DNA of 9,165 bases, taken from positions 1 to 9,165 of the forward strand of contig CANHKE010000029.1 in the NCBI GenBank assembly GCA_947461155.1, written 5' to 3'. This stretch comes from Cytophagaceae bacterium. Lineage in GTDB: Bacteria; Bacteroidota; Bacteroidia; Cytophagales; Spirosomataceae. Position numbers and translations under genes: made by a program. This document shows, piece by piece, positions 7,301 to 9,165 of the stretch. Numbering within the stretch: position 1 is the stretch's first letter; the number at the start of each line of letters is the position of its first letter. The notes under the pieces are model-generated. The model was not told where the DNA came from and did not search any database. It saw nothing but the letters and a program-made list of their open reading frames with translations.

Positions 7301-7980
7301 GCCCAACGGATGGCACCCATGCCATGACTCAGTAAAAAGGCATTCGCCTGCGAAAATGGCTTTGAACCGAACCATCCACCGCGATTGGCCGCAAGTGGAG
7401 ATGGGTGCGCCGTACGAATAATTAAATGTTTGGATTCGTCAAGTTGTTTCCCAATTTGCTGCGCATAATTACCCCACAACATAAAAACAATCGGTTTTTC
7501 ACGTGTATTTAATTGGTGAATGATGTAGGTTGTGAACTTCTCCCAACCCATTTTAGCATGGGAACCGGGTTCATTTGCACGCACGCTGAGGACAGAATTT
7601 AGCAATAAAACGCCTTGATTTGCCCAATCTGTCAAATCGCTTTGCGTTCGTTGGATACCTAAATCAAGCGTTAATTCTTTGCAAATATTACGCAATGAAG
7701 GAGGGATTTTTAGCCCATTGGGAACGGAAAAGCTGAAACCTTGAGCCTCACCTATCCCATGATACGGATCTTGTCCTAAGATTACGACCTTCACCGCATC
7801 AAAAGACGTCAATTCGAGCGCCTTAAGTAAATCAGGGAACGGAGGAAAAATCGTTTGATTCGCATATTCACTCGCTAATTGAGCTTCCAATTGCGCCATC
7901 CAATTTTGATCAAAACAGGATTTCAACACATTTTTCCAATCATTTTGTATTAAATCCTGTAATTTTAAGTTCTCAGTCAT
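7297..7980 (-). CDS. ung: Uracil-DNA glycosylase, family 1
   Basis: Ung removes uracil from DNA by cleaving the N-glycosidic bond, starting base-excision repair. The 227-aa protein matches the family length (about 220-230) and has all key motifs: the water-activating GQDPYHG (69-75, catalytic D71), the uracil-stacking F in GFSFSVP (81-87), LLLNSVLSVRANEPGSH (125-141) with uracil-recognising N128, and the HPSPLAANRG loop (192-201, H192) followed by WFGSKPFSQAN. I choose the ATG at 7980 (MTENLKL). The frame extends two codons to a TTG at 7986, but this adds nothing conserved. The gene is tightly packed: its start is 15 bp from that of the divergent apaG, and its stop overlaps that of the convergent small gene. 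Its promoter must therefore lie at least partly in the apaG 5' coding region. I found no convincing TTG/TAnnTTTG pair there. Confidence 0.97.
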   Translation of the reverse strand: MTENLKLQDLIQNDWKNVLKSCFDQNWMAQLEAQLASEYANQTIFPPFPDLLKALELTSFDAVKVVILGQDPYHGIGEAQGFSFSVPNGLKIPPSLRNICKELTLDLGIQRTQSDLTDWANQGVLLLNSVLSVRANEPGSHAKMGWEKFTTYIIHQLNTREKPIVFMLWGNYAQQIGKQLDESKHLIIRTAHPSPLAANRGGWFGSKPFSQANAFLLSHGMGAIRWA

Positions 7981-7995
7981 AAACAAAATTTAAAC

Positions 7996-8382
7996 ATGCC
8001 TCAATCCAACGATAACGGTTTTCAAATCGATGTTAAAGTAACTCATTTGCCCGATTATGAAATGCAGGCGCCTTATCAGCACTTTTTCTCTTACCAAATT
8101 ACAATCAAAAATAACACAAACCAATCGGCGCAATTAATCAGTCGCTATTGGAAAATAAACGATGGAAGTTACGCCCCTGAATATGTCAATGGTTTAGGCG
8201 TCGTGGGTCTGCAACCAGTCATCGAACCAGGACAATCATTCACGTATACCTCGGGCTGCCCAATCATCTCCAATTTTGGGCAAATGGGTGGCTATTATAC
8301 TTTTTTAAACTTAATGGACCAAAACACATTTCAAGTGAATACGCCTACATTCGAATTAATCACCAACTACAGCCTTAATTAA
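7996..8382 (+). CDS. apaG: ApaG-domain protein (DUF525)
   Basis: This is a 128-aa single-domain protein with the usual ApaG length (about 125-130) and an immunoglobulin/fibronectin-like beta-sandwich fold (family knowledge). The conserved core is present: YQITIKNNTN (33-42), LISRYW (47-52), NGLGVVGLQP (65-74, the GxGVVG motif), IEPGQSFTYTSGCPI (76-90) and a final beta strand with TPTFELI (116-122). ApaG (CorD) has been linked genetically to Co2+ resistance and Mg2+ efflux in enterobacteria; its biochemical role is unsettled, so no function is asserted here. It diverges from ung across 15 bp. Its stop codon shares one base with the next start (TAATG), so the two genes are probably a translationally coupled pair. 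Identity is firm. Confidence 0.94.
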   Translation: MPQSNDNGFQIDVKVTHLPDYEMQAPYQHFFSYQITIKNNTNQSAQLISRYWKINDGSYAPEYVNGLGVVGLQPVIEPGQSFTYTSGCPIISNFGQMGGYYTFLNLMDQNTFQVNTPTFELITNYSLN

Positions 8383-8801
8383 TGTTCAAGCGAATTCGAT
8401 TTAATTGGAAAGCACAAACAGCCCATGGACTTCATTCGCCATTTGTATATCGCTTATACACAGAGGTGATTGACCCAATTTACCAACAAGCGCCTGCGGA
8501 TTTACAGGAGGCACTCATTCATGGCATTGGAACGTACCTAAAACTAGAGGCAGGCCACTTACACGTCATCGATTTAGTTAAGCTACAAGATTACGAATTG
8601 GATGGTATTGAATCCTTAATGCAACAAAAGGAATTCCTCATTATTTGTTTACACCTGCACGAAAATGAAGAAACAGCTGCCCGCTGGAAAAAAATATATC
8701 AGAACAAGTCGGTCATCCATTCCATCGAACTTTATGAATTAGGGATAATCAGCCTAAATCCAATCGCACCCAAGCAGCATTTTTGGCTAAAAAAGTCATA
8801 A
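8382..8801 (+). CDS. Shortened relative of Bacteroidota class I SAM methyltransferases, core missing
   Basis: This 139-aa frame is intact, starting on the last base of apaG (TAATG). Its N-terminus has HGLHSPFVYRLYTEVI (15-30), and its C-terminus runs RWKKIYQNKSVIHSIELYELG (101-121) then PKQHFWLKK. From memory these match the two ends of a Bacteroidota methyltransferase family normally about 220-260 aa long (HG.HSPFVY at the start; W..i...p.V..tidLy.lGi.f....pkq.F at the end). The SAM-binding glycine motif (E/DLGxxxG) and the following strands are absent, and the later acidic DD motif is replaced around CLHLHENEE (89-97). The simplest reading is an in-frame internal loss of about 90 residues, leaving a protein that probably cannot bind SAM. 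It could be a decaying gene, or a small protein kept for another role; the clean frame and coupled start favour expression. There is no frameshift. No function is assigned. Confidence 0.75.
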   Translation: MFKRIRFNWKAQTAHGLHSPFVYRLYTEVIDPIYQQAPADLQEALIHGIGTYLKLEAGHLHVIDLVKLQDYELDGIESLMQQKEFLIICLHLHENEETAARWKKIYQNKSVIHSIELYELGIISLNPIAPKQHFWLKKS

Positions 8802-8828
8802 AAAAAGGAGCATCCTTTCGGATGCCCC
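8801..8828 (-). terminator. Rho-independent terminator of the DEAD-box helicase gene
   Basis: On the minus strand, GGGGCATCC and GGATGCTCC form a 9-bp stem (one G-U pair) with a GAAA tetraloop (8807-8828), followed by six T (8806-8801). It sits 18 bases past the helicase stop. On the plus strand the stem has an A-C mismatch and is followed by a run of A, so it should not stop transcription arriving from apaG and its partner. Confidence 0.8.
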
Positions 8829-8846
8829 TCAAAAAAAAAAATAGAC

Positions 8847-9165
8847 TTAAACTGGCTTAGCTATTTCAACTAAAACACGCTTTCCTTTAATCTGCGCTCC
8901 TACCATTTTATCAATTACCTGATTTGCATATTCCTTTGGAACATCTACATAGGTATGCTTATTCTCAATTTGAATTTGACCTAAGACATTACCTGGAATT
9001 CCTGTTTCGCCTGCGAATGCACCAACGATATTGGAAGGGGAAATTTTCTCATTAAATCCGATATTCACAAACATACGAACCATGTTCTCATCTGTCTTGT
9101 AAGGCTTTCCTTCGCGATCGACACGTGGACCACGTGGGCCACGATCACGGTCCGAACCGCGCTCA
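8847..9165 (-). CDS. DEAD-box RNA helicase, C-terminal DbpA domain (5' part beyond right edge)
   Basis: Only the last 105 residues are in the window. The frame is open to base 9165, so the methionine at 9083 is internal and not the start. The visible part begins with an Arg/Gly/Asp-rich linker (RGSDRDRGPRGPR), typical of the disordered tail after the helicase core in Bacteroidota DEAD-box proteins. It ends with a DbpA-type RNA-binding domain (RRM-like fold) of about 75 residues: MVRMFVNIGFNEKISPSNIV, then GAFAGETGIPG, the hydrophobic strand TYVDVP, and IKGKRVLVEIA at the end. In the family this domain directs the helicase to structured RNA, for example in ribosome assembly or cold adaptation. 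The helicase motifs themselves (DEAD and others) lie outside, so the subfamily (CshA, DeaD or DbpA) cannot be fixed and no symbol is given. Confidence 0.9.
   Translation of the reverse strand, partial: ERGSDRDRGPRGPRVDREGKPYKTDENMVRMFVNIGFNEKISPSNIVGAFAGETGIPGNVLGQIQIENKHTYVDVPKEYANQVIDKMVGAQIKGKRVLVEIAKPV

Noticed and set aside
7310..7325. Hairpin ATGGCA/TGCCAT just after the DUF4286-like stop as a terminator
   Set aside because: The stem is only 6 bp, has no T run on either side, and lies in the conserved C-terminal coding part of ung.

Overview
The window is ordinary, gene-dense chromosome from a member of the Bacteroidota, most likely Cytophagales or a close relative (inference). The support is: moderate AT richness; A-rich leaders without Shine-Dalgarno sequences; a TAnnTTTG-type -7 element ahead of mdh; and proteins of Bacteroidota type (TatA, GatA, the lactate-dehydrogenase-like malate dehydrogenase, the fused FAD/Fe-S oxidoreductase, and a DEAD-box helicase tail with a DbpA domain). 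No mobile element, CRISPR array, rRNA or tRNA was seen, and every stretch of more than about 300 bases is coding.

Left part (1-1521, all minus strand, read right to left): a DUF1232 membrane protein, then tatA of the twin-arginine export system, then a strong hairpin terminator, then the N-terminal half of gatA (Glu-tRNA(Gln)/Asp-tRNA(Asn) amidotransferase A subunit), which runs off the left edge. Middle (1676-3908): malate dehydrogenase (plus) and a MacB/FtsX-type ABC transporter permease (minus) converge on a 13-bp bidirectional terminator. A 141-bp divergent spacer separates the permease from the next unit.

Right part (4050-9165): a large FAD/Fe-S D-2-hydroxyacid dehydrogenase is coupled through an ATGA overlap to a small DUF4286-like protein. 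That small gene converges on uracil-DNA glycosylase (ung, minus) with overlapping stop codons. ung diverges from apaG with only 15 bp between the two start codons. apaG overlaps by one base a 139-aa protein that looks like a SAM-methyltransferase relative with its cofactor-binding core missing. The window ends in the C-terminus of a DEAD-box RNA helicase (minus) with its own terminator.

Functionally this is a mix of central metabolism (malate and 2-hydroxyacid oxidation), DNA repair, translation and RNA metabolism, and envelope functions; the genes do not form one pathway. I found no convincing new multi-gene system. The points most worth a second look are the core-deleted methyltransferase relative, the tight packing around ung, and the hairpin between tatA and gatA, which changes the choice of gatA start.
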